A stretch of DNA of 64,000 nt, taken from Chitinophaga qingshengii. GTDB lineage: Bacteria > Bacteroidota > Bacteroidia > Chitinophagales > Chitinophagaceae. Within the stretch, counting starts at the first letter, position 1. Each line of letters starts with the position of its first letter. Below the pieces are notes generated by a model that worked only from the letters and a program-made list of their open reading frames with translations, searched no databases and was not told the DNA's origin. The stretch covers positions 2,046,001 through 2,110,000 of the forward strand of contig NZ_JACVFC010000001.1 in the NCBI RefSeq assembly GCF_014529935.1. The letters are read 5' to 3'. A program made the position numbers and the translations under genes. Below, one piece after another: positions 44,303 to 52,452 of the stretch.

Positions 44303-44341
44303 TGTAAAAACAAAAACAGCTACCACATAAGTGATAGCTGT
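44303..44341 (-). terminator. terminator of the tmRNA gene
   Basis: Read on the minus strand, ACAGCTATCAC / GTGGTAGCTGT (one G-T pair, TTAT loop) is followed by TTTTTGTTTTT. It lies about 40 bases past the tmRNA 3' end. Confidence 0.85.
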
Positions 44342-44379
44342 CAGTATTTTCCCCGGAAGAAACCCGGGACTTTGTGATG

Positions 44380-44750
44380 TGGAGATGGCGGGAATCGAAC
44401 CCGCGTCCAAACATATTCGTCGAAAGCTTTCTACATGCTTATTTATGCATTGATTTGTCGGAACTCAGCAGGGGCACAACGAACCAACCTCGTTCTTATC
44501 CGTTTAGCTTCAGTGCTCACTCACAGAAACCATGAGCACCTATCCCTATGGGTTTGATGATTCAGCGGCGGGAGTCGCATAAGGCGACAACTCCGGGCGG
44601 CTATAATGGGTGTCTAATCGCTGATTAGGCAGCCATGGCGTAGTTAGATTCGCCAATTAAAGTTTGAATATTCAGATTAACGTGCTAATTATCCAACGCA
44701 CGACATGCTTACACTTTCAAAGACCTATGCTGTCAAAACCAGGCATCCCC
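44380..44750 (-). ncRNA. ssrA: transfer-messenger RNA (tmRNA)
   Basis: Rescues stalled ribosomes by acting as tRNA and then mRNA. The 5' end (GGGGATGCCTGG at 44750) pairs with CATCTCC before the discriminator A near 44380, forming the 7-bp acceptor stem. The T-arm 'GGACGCGGGTTCGATTCCCG' is at the 3' side (44391-44410 region). The 3' CCA is not fully encoded and would be added. The tag frame ends ...LIGESNYAMAA followed by TAA at about 44640 (from ATTGGCGAATCTAAC), close to the GENNYALAA-type tags known in Bacteroidota. A tRNA-like integration target; a defence-like gene pair lies just beyond its 3' end. Confidence 0.95.
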
Positions 44751-44763
44751 GATTTCAGAACCA

Positions 44764-44771
44764 CAAATATA
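44764..44771 (-). promoter_or_regulatory. -7 promoter box of the tmRNA gene
   Basis: TATATTTG on the minus strand matches the Bacteroidota -7 consensus TAnnTTTG and ends 14 bases before the mature tmRNA 5' end, leaving room for a short precursor leader. No good TTTG is seen at the -33 position. Confidence 0.5.
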
Positions 44772-44772
44772 C

Positions 44773-44810
44773 AAAAAAAATATGGATTACGGAAATCCCG
44801 TAATCCATAT
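44773..44810 (-). terminator. terminator downstream of rseP
   Basis: On the minus strand ATATGGATTACGGG / CCGTAATCCATAT forms a ~13-bp stem followed by TTTTTTTT. It lies 22 bases after the rseP stop and overlaps the region just upstream of the tmRNA promoter. Confidence 0.85.
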
Positions 44811-44831
44811 CCTTTATAAAAATCAGTCTGT

Positions 44832-46178
44832 TTAGAACCATTTACTGATAATGTTCCGCCAGAAGTCCAGCCCGTTGGCCAGCAACAGCAAACCAAACAG
44901 GATGATCATACCGCCAATCTGCGCATATTCGAGGAACTTCTCGCTGGGCTTGCGGCCGGTAATGATCTCATACAACAGGAACAGCACGTGTCCACCGTCC
45001 AGCGCCGGAATAGGCAGGATGTTCATGAATGCCAGGATAATGGACAGGAAGGCTGTCATCTCCCAGAAAGTCAACCAATCCCAGGCTTCAGGGAAGAGGT
45101 TACCGATACTCATAAAACCACCTAAAGACTCACTCACCTTCACTTCTTTGGATACGAAGATCAGACGCAGCTGCTGTACATAAGACACCAGTTTATCCAC
45201 ACTCATCCTGAAACCGCCGGGAATAGCCTCTAACAGCGTGTATTTTTTAACCTTGAAATCAAAGAATTTATCCAGGTCCTGCGGATAAATACCCAGCCTG
45301 GCTTTCTCATCCAGCTTCATCGGGATAGTGATGGAATCTTTACCTCTCAGGATACCGATGTTGACTTCTTCATTTTTGTGTTTGCGCAGTTCTTTGGCAA
45401 AATCACTGAAATAAGGCACCGGTTTACCGTTGATGGATAACATCTGGTCGCCGGGCTTAAAAAGGCCGCTTTTATCCGCCAGGGAACCTTTTTCAAATTT
45501 CTCTATGTAGTACGGGAAACGAAGATAGGCAAACGGTTCCTTCTGCTTCAGCAAGGCGTTCACAAACCCTGCCGGGATGGGAATGCTCAGCTCCTGACCA
45601 TCGCGCATTACCTCAATGGTTTTAGCTTCCTTGAGGATCAGCTGCCCGGAGAGGCTGCCAAATTTCTCTACTTTTTTATGACCCACGCTCACCACCTTGT
45701 CGCCATCACGCAGCCCGATGCTCTCTCCCAGGGAGTCTACGGCGATGCCATATTTCACGTTTTCCATGGGCAGGTATCTTTCACCCCAGTGCCACAGGAT
45801 CATCGCATAAATAAAGAAGGCCAGTATCACGTTGACCGTCACCCCGCCGATCATAATGATCAGACGCTGCCACGCTGGTTTAGACCTGAATTCATAAGGT
45901 TGCGGGGGTAGAGACATCGCCTCTTTGTCCATACTTTCATCGATCATACCGGATATCTTCACATATCCGCCAAGGGGCAACCAGCCAATGCCATACTCTG
46001 TTTCACCTTTCTTTATTTTAAAGAGAGAAAACCAGGGATCAAAAAACAGGTAGAACTTTTCTACCTTGGTTTTAAACAATTTGGCGGGGATAAAGTGGCC
46101 CAACTCGTGCAATACGACCAGTATAGAGAGTGACAGTAACAACTGCCCGGCTTTCACCAATATTACCTCTGTTGTCAT
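44832..46178 (-). CDS. rseP: RIP-type site-2 zinc metalloprotease RseP
   Basis: Intramembrane protease that cuts transmembrane anchors, in many bacteria those of anti-sigma factors. The zinc motif is in the first membrane helix: 'VVLHELGHFIPAKLF' (His24, Glu25, His28). The second metal-site motif is 'NILPIPALDGGHVLF' in a C-terminal helix. Between them is a PDZ domain (~200-290, 'GSLADKSGLFKPGDQMLSIN'), and the last helix is 'IGGMIILFGLLLLANGLDFW'. Length (448) matches the family. It lies downstream of dxr in the same direction, a common bacterial gene order. The FecR-type anti-sigma factor in this window could be among its substrates, as a general possibility. Confidence 0.96.
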   Translation of the reverse strand: MTTEVILVKAGQLLLSLSILVVLHELGHFIPAKLFKTKVEKFYLFFDPWFSLFKIKKGETEYGIGWLPLGGYVKISGMIDESMDKEAMSLPPQPYEFRSKPAWQRLIIMIGGVTVNVILAFFIYAMILWHWGERYLPMENVKYGIAVDSLGESIGLRDGDKVVSVGHKKVEKFGSLSGQLILKEAKTIEVMRDGQELSIPIPAGFVNALLKQKEPFAYLRFPYYIEKFEKGSLADKSGLFKPGDQMLSINGKPVPYFSDFAKELRKHKNEEVNIGILRGKDSITIPMKLDEKARLGIYPQDLDKFFDFKVKKYTLLEAIPGGFRMSVDKLVSYVQQLRLIFVSKEVKVSESLGGFMSIGNLFPEAWDWLTFWEMTAFLSIILAFMNILPIPALDGGHVLFLLYEIITGRKPSEKFLEYAQIGGMIILFGLLLLANGLDFWRNIISKWF

Positions 46179-46263
46179 TTACTTATTTCAGCTTTAATCT
46201 GCCCAATATATCGGATTTAACAGATATTCCGGCAAAACTATTTGTTAATTTTCAACGGTTATT

Positions 46264-47430
46264 TTAGATAACGATAGCATTGATAAGGGATGCCGCATGT
46301 TCACGTGCGGCATTGTCGCACTCGTAATAATCATGCAGTGTCGGTGCTTCGATAAACGGAATTTTGGCAATGGTTTCCTCAATTACCTCCGTCATCTGCA
46401 GGAATCCGATCCTGTTACGCAGGAAAGCATGTACTACTTCTTCATTGGCTGCATTCATCACGCAGGCAGTGTTACCTCCCTTGTGCATGGCATCGATGGC
46501 GATAGCCAGGTTGCGGAAAGTTTTGGTATCCGGCTGTTCAAAGGTGAGCGAAGAGTAGTTCCGGAAAGAGAACCGTGGAAAATCATTGGCCAGGCGGTCC
46601 GGATATCCCAGTGCATACTGAATAGGCAGTTTCATGTCGGGCAGGCCCATCTGGGCTTTGAGGGAACCGTCTACAAACTGCACCATGGAATGGATAATGG
46701 ACTGCGGATGTATCACCACTTCAATGTTTTCCGGCTGTAAACCAAACATCCAGCGGGCTTCGATCATTTCCAGCCCTTTATTCATCAGGGTAGCACAGTC
46801 GATGGTTATTTTAGCGCCCATCCGCCAGTTGGGGTGTTGAAGGGCGTGGTCTTTTTTTACGTTGATGAGGAAATTTGGCTTTTTACCGAGAAAAGGACCA
46901 CCGGAGGCAGTCAGTATCACTTTCTCCACTTTGCTGAAAGGCTCTCCTACCAGGCATTGAAAAATAGCGGAGTGCTCGGAATCTACCGGGATCACGGGTA
47001 CATTTTTCCGGCGGGCAGTGGCCATCACGATATCACCGGCAACGACCAGTGTTTCTTTATTGGCCAGGGCTACGGGAGTACCCTGTTCTATAGCCGATAA
47101 AGTGGGCGCCAGACCGGCAAAACCCATGATAGCGGCCAGCATCATGTCTATAGAGCTCCAGGAAGCCACTTCTACCATGGCTTTGGCGCCGGCAAACACT
47201 TTGATGCCTTTATCAAATAATACGTCTTTTACCTGCTTGTATTTTTCCTCGCTGCCTATCACAACCGCGTTGGGCTTGAATTTCAACGCCTGTTCAATCA
47301 GGAGGTCGGCATTCTGTTGTGCAGTCAGCACTTCTACACTGAACTTATCGGGATGCGCTGCTATCACCTCCAGTGCCTGTATACCAATGGATCCGGTGGA
47401 CCCGAAAATGGCAATTTTTCGTTTATTCAT
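46264..47430 (-). CDS. dxr: 1-deoxy-D-xylulose 5-phosphate reductoisomerase
   Basis: Second enzyme of the MEP isoprenoid pathway: converts DXP to MEP with NADPH. The N-terminal Rossmann motif is 'RKIAIFGSTGSIGIQALEVI'; the catalytic region has 'VPVIPVDSEHSAIFQCL' (Asp and Glu metal ligands), 'VILTASGGPFLGK', 'HPNWRMGAKITIDCATLMNK' and 'EVVIHPQSIIHSMVQFVDGS'. The C-terminal helical domain includes 'GNTACVMNAANEEVVHAFL'. Length 388 fits. The gene precedes rseP by 85 bases on the same strand. Confidence 0.97.
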   Translation of the reverse strand: MNKRKIAIFGSTGSIGIQALEVIAAHPDKFSVEVLTAQQNADLLIEQALKFKPNAVVIGSEEKYKQVKDVLFDKGIKVFAGAKAMVEVASWSSIDMMLAAIMGFAGLAPTLSAIEQGTPVALANKETLVVAGDIVMATARRKNVPVIPVDSEHSAIFQCLVGEPFSKVEKVILTASGGPFLGKKPNFLINVKKDHALQHPNWRMGAKITIDCATLMNKGLEMIEARWMFGLQPENIEVVIHPQSIIHSMVQFVDGSLKAQMGLPDMKLPIQYALGYPDRLANDFPRFSFRNYSSLTFEQPDTKTFRNLAIAIDAMHKGGNTACVMNAANEEVVHAFLRNRIGFLQMTEVIEETIAKIPFIEAPTLHDYYECDNAAREHAASLINAIVI

Positions 47431-47491
47431 TACGGTGATTTACTTTATTAATCTTTCACAGTGATGTGAACGCTGCTACAGCCGTCACACC

Positions 47492-48991
47492 TTATGGCTG
47501 CACGTATTTTATCAGTTCGTCGGCCAACTTACGGTCATTGCTTAAACGGGGCACCTTGTTTTGTCCCCCCAGTTTTCCAATTGCTTTCATATAGTCTATG
47601 AAGCCATGTTTGCGTACTGTTTTTATCTTCAGGGGTTGTAAAATATTACCAGTCAACAGGTCATCATAATAGATATTTTTCTGACGCAGATTATGGTCTA
47701 CTTTCAGGGCAAATGCCTTCAGGTCCCGGGGTTCGTTTTCAAACTCCACAAACCATTCGTGGTAGGGCAATTCGCCATTCGTTTGTACCATAGGGGCCAC
47801 CGTAAATTCGGTGATCTGCACATTTTCTTCGGCAGCTGCTTTCATCAGACTGTATTCCACTTCTTCGCCGATCACATGTTCTCCGAAGGCGGAAATAAAG
47901 TGTTTGATCCTGCCAGTCACCAGCAAACGGTACGGATTAGTGGAGATGAACTTCACGGTATCGCCCAGGTTGTACCCCCATAATCCGGCGTTGTTGTTGA
48001 TGATCATAGCGTAATTTACGCCGGTTTGCACATCTTTGAGCGACAGTCGGGTAGGATTTTCATTAAAAATTTCCTGTGCCGGGATAAACTCATAGAAAAT
48101 ACCGGAGTTGGCATTCAACAGCAATCCTTCCTGTTCCTGCGAATCCTGAAAGGCAAAAAAGCCTTCAGAAGCCGGGAAAGTCTCTACCGTATGGATCGGA
48201 TGACCAATAGAAGCCATCAGTTTGGCACGGTAAGGTTCAAAATTAACCCCGCCATATACCATCACGTCAAAGTTCTTAAATATCTCTTTGATCTTTTTAC
48301 CATTGGTACGTTCCATCAGGCGGTCAAAGTACATCTGTACCCATGGCGGTATCCCACTGATCAGGGTCATATCCTGGTTAATGGTTTCCTCCACGATTTT
48401 GTCCAGCTTGGTCTCCCAGTCATCTATACAATTAGTTTCATATGAAGGAAGCTGATTAGTACGCAGATAGCGGGGAATATGGTGATTCACAATGCCGCTG
48501 AGGCGCCCGGTAGGGATGCCTCCTACCCGCTCCAGTTCCGGGGAACCGGACAGGAAAATCATTTTCCCGTCAGCAAAAGCGGTATTGCCGGTTTCGCCCA
48601 TATAATTAAGGAGGGCGTTACGGGCGGTATCAATATGATTGGAAATAGAATCTTTGGAAATAGGAATATATTTCACCCCGCTGGTGGTACCGGAAGTTTT
48701 AGCCAGATAAATAGGCTGCCCCTTCCATAATACGTTTTGTTTCCCCTCCTTGATTCTTTCTATATAAGGTTTAAACTGCTCGTAGTCCCTGATTGGCACA
48801 GCTTGTTTGAACTCCTCGTAGGTATGAACTGCATCCAATTTATGGTCATTTCCAAACTCCGTCTTTTTACCCGTCTTTATCAGCTCGTCCAGGATCGCCT
48901 CCTGGTCTTCCACCGCCCTCAGCATCTCCTTCTTAAGCTTGTTGTGCACAATAGAAGCAAATGGTTTGGCTAGCAGTGATTTAAACTTCAT
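47492..48991 (-). CDS. GH3 auxin-responsive-promoter-like family protein (acyl-adenylate-forming)
   Basis: A 499-residue member of the GH3 superfamily of ATP-dependent acyl-amido synthetases, common in Bacteroidota with no settled role. Start at 48991 (MKFKSLLAKPFASIVHNKLK); the frame runs to 49090 but the extra residues are unlike the family. Visible family signatures: 'IYLAKTSGTTSGVKYIPISK' (ATP-binding P-loop-like), 'VMVYGGVNFEPYRAKL', 'IHTVETFPASEGFFAF' and 'GLWGYNLGDTVKFISTNPYR', then 'RIKHFISAFGEHVIGEEVEY'. It is cytosolic and appears monocistronic, between dxr and rplU. In plants these enzymes conjugate amino acids to hormones; the bacterial substrate is unknown. Confidence 0.92.
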   Translation of the reverse strand: MKFKSLLAKPFASIVHNKLKKEMLRAVEDQEAILDELIKTGKKTEFGNDHKLDAVHTYEEFKQAVPIRDYEQFKPYIERIKEGKQNVLWKGQPIYLAKTSGTTSGVKYIPISKDSISNHIDTARNALLNYMGETGNTAFADGKMIFLSGSPELERVGGIPTGRLSGIVNHHIPRYLRTNQLPSYETNCIDDWETKLDKIVEETINQDMTLISGIPPWVQMYFDRLMERTNGKKIKEIFKNFDVMVYGGVNFEPYRAKLMASIGHPIHTVETFPASEGFFAFQDSQEQEGLLLNANSGIFYEFIPAQEIFNENPTRLSLKDVQTGVNYAMIINNNAGLWGYNLGDTVKFISTNPYRLLVTGRIKHFISAFGEHVIGEEVEYSLMKAAAEENVQITEFTVAPMVQTNGELPYHEWFVEFENEPRDLKAFALKVDHNLRQKNIYYDDLLTGNILQPLKIKTVRKHGFIDYMKAIGKLGGQNKVPRLSNDRKLADELIKYVQP

Positions 48992-49233
48992 GCCCTTTAT
49001 TTTATAATTGAGAGTATATGATCTTTTTTTGATTTTTTGACGTATTCTCCGGAGGATGTCCCCGGATAGCCGTACTCCCATTGTATCCACGTTGGCAGCC
49101 CCGGCAGCAGTTTCAAAATCTAAACGACAAAAGTATACAAAATTGCGTTGGTTTGTACGGCAAGATAACTGTTTTTAATGCTTTGTCATATACCGCCGGA
49201 AACCCGGGTAACATGGCCCGGGATTTGTTAAAA

Positions 49234-49265
49234 AAATTTAAAATTCAAGAAAGTATGTATCTTTG
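49234..49265 (+). promoter_or_regulatory. distal promoter of rplU-rpmA
   Basis: TTTG (49234-49237), 20 bases, then TATCTTTG (49258-49265): an exact Bacteroidota -33/-7 promoter. Transcription would start near 49271 and give a leader of about 118 bases before rplU. Confidence 0.75.
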
Positions 49266-49333
49266 AAAAGATTAAGTTTTTATCCGGCTTTTAATACGTA
49301 TTTACATATATGAATTAAAAAAAGCCGGAAATC

Positions 49334-49365
49334 TTTGTTCAATTGGAAAACAATTGATACTTTTG
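49334..49365 (+). promoter_or_regulatory. proximal promoter of rplU-rpmA
   Basis: TTTG (49334-49337), 20 bases, then TACTTTTG (49358-49365): an exact match to the Bacteroidota consensus, ending 23 bases before the rplU start, so the leader would be short. It has the same spacing as the distal promoter 100 bases upstream. Confidence 0.8.
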
Positions 49366-49388
49366 CGGAAATTATATTTTGGATAATT

Positions 49389-49691
49389 ATGTTTGCAGTT
49401 GTAAAAATCGCAGGTCAGCAATTTAAAGTAGAAAAAGACCAGGAAATTTTTGTACAGCAGTTACAAGGAAAAGTTGGAGACAAAGTGGAGTTTTCCGAAG
49501 TACTGTTGACAGACAATGCTGGTGCACTGACCGTAGGCACTGATGTAAAATCAGTAGTAAAGGCAGAGATCCTGAGCCATGTGCAAGGTGACAAAGTGAT
49601 CGCTTTCAAAATGAAGAGAAGAAAAGGCTTCAGAAAGAAAGTTGGACACCGTACCCATTTCACAAAGATCCGGATCAATGAAATAGCTTAA
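49389..49691 (+). CDS. rplU: 50S ribosomal protein L21
   Basis: Large-subunit protein that binds 23S rRNA. Starts at 49389 (MFAVVKIAGQQFKVEKDQEI); the frame runs up to 49335 but lies in the promoter. The C-terminal signature 'KMKRRKGFRKKVGHRTHFTK' is diagnostic for L21. The 100-residue length is normal. Followed by rpmA 52 bases later, the near-universal L21-L27 pair, with two tandem promoters upstream. Confidence 0.98.
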   Translation: MFAVVKIAGQQFKVEKDQEIFVQQLQGKVGDKVEFSEVLLTDNAGALTVGTDVKSVVKAEILSHVQGDKVIAFKMKRRKGFRKKVGHRTHFTKIRINEIA

Positions 49692-49743
49692 TTTATTTTA
49701 AGCTCATTATTTTTATTTAGAGACATATTAAAGTAATTATACA

Positions 49744-50022
49744 ATGGCACATAAAAAAGGTGAAGGTAGTGTAAAGAACGGCCGCGACTCCCAGAGCAAA
49801 AGGCTCGGAGTAAAAATCTTCGGTGGTCAACCTGCTATTTCTGGTAACATTATCGTTCGTCAGAGAGGCACCGTTTATCATCCCGGTCAAAATGTAGGCG
49901 TTGGTAAAGATTTTACCATTTTCGCGTTGACAGATGGTGTGGTTGAATTCAGAAAAGGTCGCGAAAACAAGACTTACGTTTCTGTTAAAGCATTTGACAC
50001 CACTGCTCAGGCAGAAGCCTAA
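49744..50022 (+). CDS. rpmA: 50S ribosomal protein L27
   Basis: Large-subunit protein whose N-terminus reaches the peptidyl-transferase centre. '[20 protein letters not shown]' and '[20 protein letters not shown]' followed by '[20 protein letters not shown]' are the standard L27 signatures. The start lacks the cleaved leader seen in Firmicutes. Length 92 residues; co-transcribed with rplU. Confidence 0.98.
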   Translation: MAHKKGEGSVKNGRDSQSKRLGVKIFGGQPAISGNIIVRQRGTVYHPGQNVGVGKDFTIFALTDGVVEFRKGRENKTYVSVKAFDTTAQAEA

Positions 50023-50086
50023 TCAGTGTTAGCCATAAAGTTTTTTTATACCCAATATTTTTTTACTAACCCAAATTCAAAAAACA

Positions 50087-50450
50087 ATGGCAACAATTAA
50101 AAAAGCAGCTGCTAAGAAAGCTGCGCCTAAAAAAGCTGCTGCTAAGAAAGCTGCTCCTAAAAAGAAAGCTGCTGCTAAGAAAGCCGCTCCTAAAAAAGCT
50201 GCTGCTAAGAAAGCCGCTCCTAAAAAGAAAGCTGCTGCTAAGAAAGCTGCTCCTAAAAAGAAAGCTGCTGCTAAAAAAGCCGCTCCTAAAAAAGCTGCTG
50301 CTAAGAAAGCTGCTCCTAAAAAGAAAGCCGCTGCTAAGAAAGCCGCTCCTAAAAAGAAAGCCGCTGCTAAAAAAGCTGCTCCTAAAAAGAAAGCTGCTGC
50401 TAAAAAACCTGCTGCTAAGAAGAAAGCTGCTCCTGCTAAAAAGGCACCAG
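50087..50450 (+). repeat. in-gene low-complexity repeat (Lys-Ala-Pro codons)
   Basis: Degenerate repeats of AAAGCTGCTGCTAAGAAAGC and CCTAAAAAGAAAGC units run nearly the length of the histone-like gene, with silent GCT/GCC and AAA/AAG differences between copies. Units of about 30 and 33 bases alternate, a pattern expected from slippage or unequal recombination. Confidence 0.85.
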
Positions 50451-50485
50451 CTGCTCCTTCAGCACCAGCTGCTCCGGCAAACTAA
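50087..50485 (+). CDS. Lys/Ala/Pro-rich histone H1-like protein
   Basis: A 132-residue protein composed almost wholly of KKAAAKKAAPKK-type repeats after 'MATIKKAAAK', ending 'APAAPSAPAAPAN'. Such basic repeats resemble the C-terminal tails of eukaryotic histone H1 and bacterial HctB/AlgP-type proteins, which bind and compact DNA without a fixed fold. The DNA is a low-complexity array of AAA-GCT-GCT/GCC units, so length probably differs among strains by slippage. It follows rpmA by 64 bases and ends at a strong terminator, so it may be expressed with the ribosomal operon. The DNA-binding role is inferred from composition. Confidence 0.88.
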   Translation: MATIKKAAAKKAAPKKAAAKKAAPKKKAAAKKAAPKKAAAKKAAPKKKAAAKKAAPKKKAAAKKAAPKKAAAKKAAPKKKAAAKKAAPKKKAAAKKAAPKKKAAAKKPAAKKKAAPAKKAPAAPSAPAAPAN

Positions 50486-50512
50486 GATCGGATTTACAAA
50501 ATGTAGTTATAA

Positions 50513-50544
50513 AGAACCCGGCTTCTACGCCGGGTTCTTTTTTT
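50513..50544 (+). terminator. intrinsic terminator after the histone-like gene
   Basis: GAACCCGGC / GCCGGGTTC with a TTCTAC loop is followed by seven T. It ends the rplU-rpmA-histone-like transcription unit. Confidence 0.92.
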
Positions 50545-50763
50545 GTATAGGCCTCAATCATCGTATCCCCCTCAATCCCCCTGTTCACACCCGGCTAAAT
50601 TGTTATTCATGCTCCCTCGTCAATAAAAATACCTTCCTTCACGAGAGACAAACATCTTAGCCCATTTGAGATTCCCGCATAATTTCAGCGCCCGCCACCA
50701 ATCACGAATCCCCTCCCCCGGAAACAACACCCCGGGAATGCATGAAATCCGTATTTTTACCAC

Positions 50764-52452
50764 ATGGACAATAATTCAATAGCCGATAATTTTTCCCTGC
50801 TGTCCAAACTCATGGATATCCACGGGGAAAACAGCTTTAAAGCCAAATCCTTCGCCTCCGCAGCATTTACCATCGAAAAACTGCCGGCTCAACTGAAAGA
50901 TACTCCCCGCGATGAGATATTCCGGATCAAAGGTATCGGGGAATCTACCGGGAAAAGCATCCTCGAAATGCTCGATACCAGCAGCTTCGGCCTCCTGGAA
51001 AACTATCTCAGTATCACCCCGCCCGGTATCCTCGAAATCATGAAGATCAAAGGCTTGGGACCTAAAAAAATTGCGACCATCTGGAAAGAACTGGAAATAG
51101 AATCGATGGGCGAATTATTATACGCCTGTAACGAAAATCGCCTGCTGCTACTCAAAGGATTCGGCGAAAAAACCCAGGAAAATGTCCGCCAAAACATAGA
51201 ATTCTACCTCTCCAACCGTAACCGCTTCCTCTTCGCAGAAGTGGAAAACACCGCAGCTGAACTGGAAAAACAACTCCGGGAACTGCTGGCGCCTGCACCG
51301 GTAGCACTCACCGGCGCTTTCCGCCGCCAGGAAGTCATCATCGATGAACTGGAACTGGTGATCGCGGCTACACCTGAAATATTACATGAACGCATTCCTA
51401 CCCTACCCGGCTTCGTCCTCCAGGCGGTAAGCGGCACCAGTCAGGCATGGAAATACAACGATCAGCTCAATGTAGTCACCCACACCTGCGCGGCAGACGA
51501 CTTTCACAGCAAACTCTTCGCTACTACCGGTGCGGCGGCTTTCATCGATAAATTCAACGCGGCTGGCGGCGCCTCCCATCTCCATAAAGCCCCTTCTGAA
51601 GAAGCTATCTTCAGCGCCGCAGGGATGGCGTTTATACCACCCTGCCTGCGGGAAGGACACAACGAAATTGAACTGGCCCGCCACCAGCAACTCCCTCAAC
51701 TCATTACACCAACGGATATCAAAGGTATTATCCACTCCCACAGCCAGTGGAGCGATGGCCACGATACCCTGGGGGAAATGGCCGAAGCAGCCCAAAAACA
51801 GGGCTTCGAATACCTCGTCATCAGCGACCACTCCCGCTCCGCTTTTTATGCCAACGGCCTGAGCATCGAAAGAGTAATCGCCCAACAGGAACAAATCGAT
51901 GAACTGAATAAACAACTGGCTCCCTTCCGTATTTTCAAAAGCATCGAAGCCGATATCCTCAACGATGGTACGCTGGACTACCCAGATGAAGTGCTGGCCC
52001 GCTTCGACCTCGTGATCGCTTCTGTGCACTCCAACCTGAAAATGACGGAGGAAAAAGCCATGGCAAGAATCCTGAAAGCGATCGAAAACCCCTATACGAC
52101 CATCCTCGGTCATATGACGGGCCGGCTGCTGCTGAGCCGCAACGGCTACCCGGTCAACCATAAGGCGGTGATCGATGCCTGTGCTGCCAATAATGTGGTC
52201 ATTGAACTCAATGCCCACCCACGCCGCCTGGATATAGACTGGACCTGGCTGCCCTACGCGCTGGAGAAAAAAGTACTGATCTCCATCGATCCGGACGCAC
52301 ACAGTATCAAAGGATACCGGGATGTTTATTACGGCACGCTCGCAGCACAAAAAGGAGGGGTCACCAAAACCAACAATCTGAGCAGCTTCGGTGTTGACAT
52401 GCTCGATAGTTTCCTGCAGGAACGTAAAAAACAAAAAAATATCCCGTCATGA
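50764..52452 (+). CDS. polX: PolX-type protein: HhH / degenerate polymerase-beta domain / PHP domain
   Basis: A 562-residue member of the bacterial PolX family (DNA gap-filling polymerase plus PHP-type 3'-5' exonuclease). Helix-hairpin-helix motifs: 'IKGIGESTGKSI' (55-66), 'IKGLGPKKIATIW' (95-107), 'LKGFGEKTQENV' (130-141). The nucleotidyltransferase part is recognisable ('LTGAFRRQEVIIDELELVI') but the usual GS..RR...GDxD catalytic pair is replaced by Glu195 and Glu197, and the third Asp appears missing or shifted ('YNDQLNVVTH'). The PHP domain (~318-562) keeps its metal ligands: 'IIHSHSQWSDGHDTL', 'LVISDHSRSAFY', 'IEADILNDGTLDYP', 'VIASVHSNLKM', 'ILGHMTGRLLL' and 'ISIDPDAHSI'. It is therefore probably a nuclease rather than a polymerase. 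Confidence 0.9.
   Translation: MDNNSIADNFSLLSKLMDIHGENSFKAKSFASAAFTIEKLPAQLKDTPRDEIFRIKGIGESTGKSILEMLDTSSFGLLENYLSITPPGILEIMKIKGLGPKKIATIWKELEIESMGELLYACNENRLLLLKGFGEKTQENVRQNIEFYLSNRNRFLFAEVENTAAELEKQLRELLAPAPVALTGAFRRQEVIIDELELVIAATPEILHERIPTLPGFVLQAVSGTSQAWKYNDQLNVVTHTCAADDFHSKLFATTGAAAFIDKFNAAGGASHLHKAPSEEAIFSAAGMAFIPPCLREGHNEIELARHQQLPQLITPTDIKGIIHSHSQWSDGHDTLGEMAEAAQKQGFEYLVISDHSRSAFYANGLSIERVIAQQEQIDELNKQLAPFRIFKSIEADILNDGTLDYPDEVLARFDLVIASVHSNLKMTEEKAMARILKAIENPYTTILGHMTGRLLLSRNGYPVNHKAVIDACAANNVVIELNAHPRRLDIDWTWLPYALEKKVLISIDPDAHSIKGYRDVYYGTLAAQKGGVTKTNNLSSFGVDMLDSFLQERKKQKNIPS

Noticed and set aside
50087..50450. CRISPR-like or satellite array
   Set aside because: The repeats have no unique spacers and form an open reading frame with Lys/Ala/Pro codons, so this is an in-gene repeat. 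No CRISPR array was seen anywhere in the window.
51403..52434. Minus-strand ORF of 343 codons opposite polX
   Set aside because: Antisense shadow of the PHP and polymerase domains, which carry intact motifs on the plus strand.
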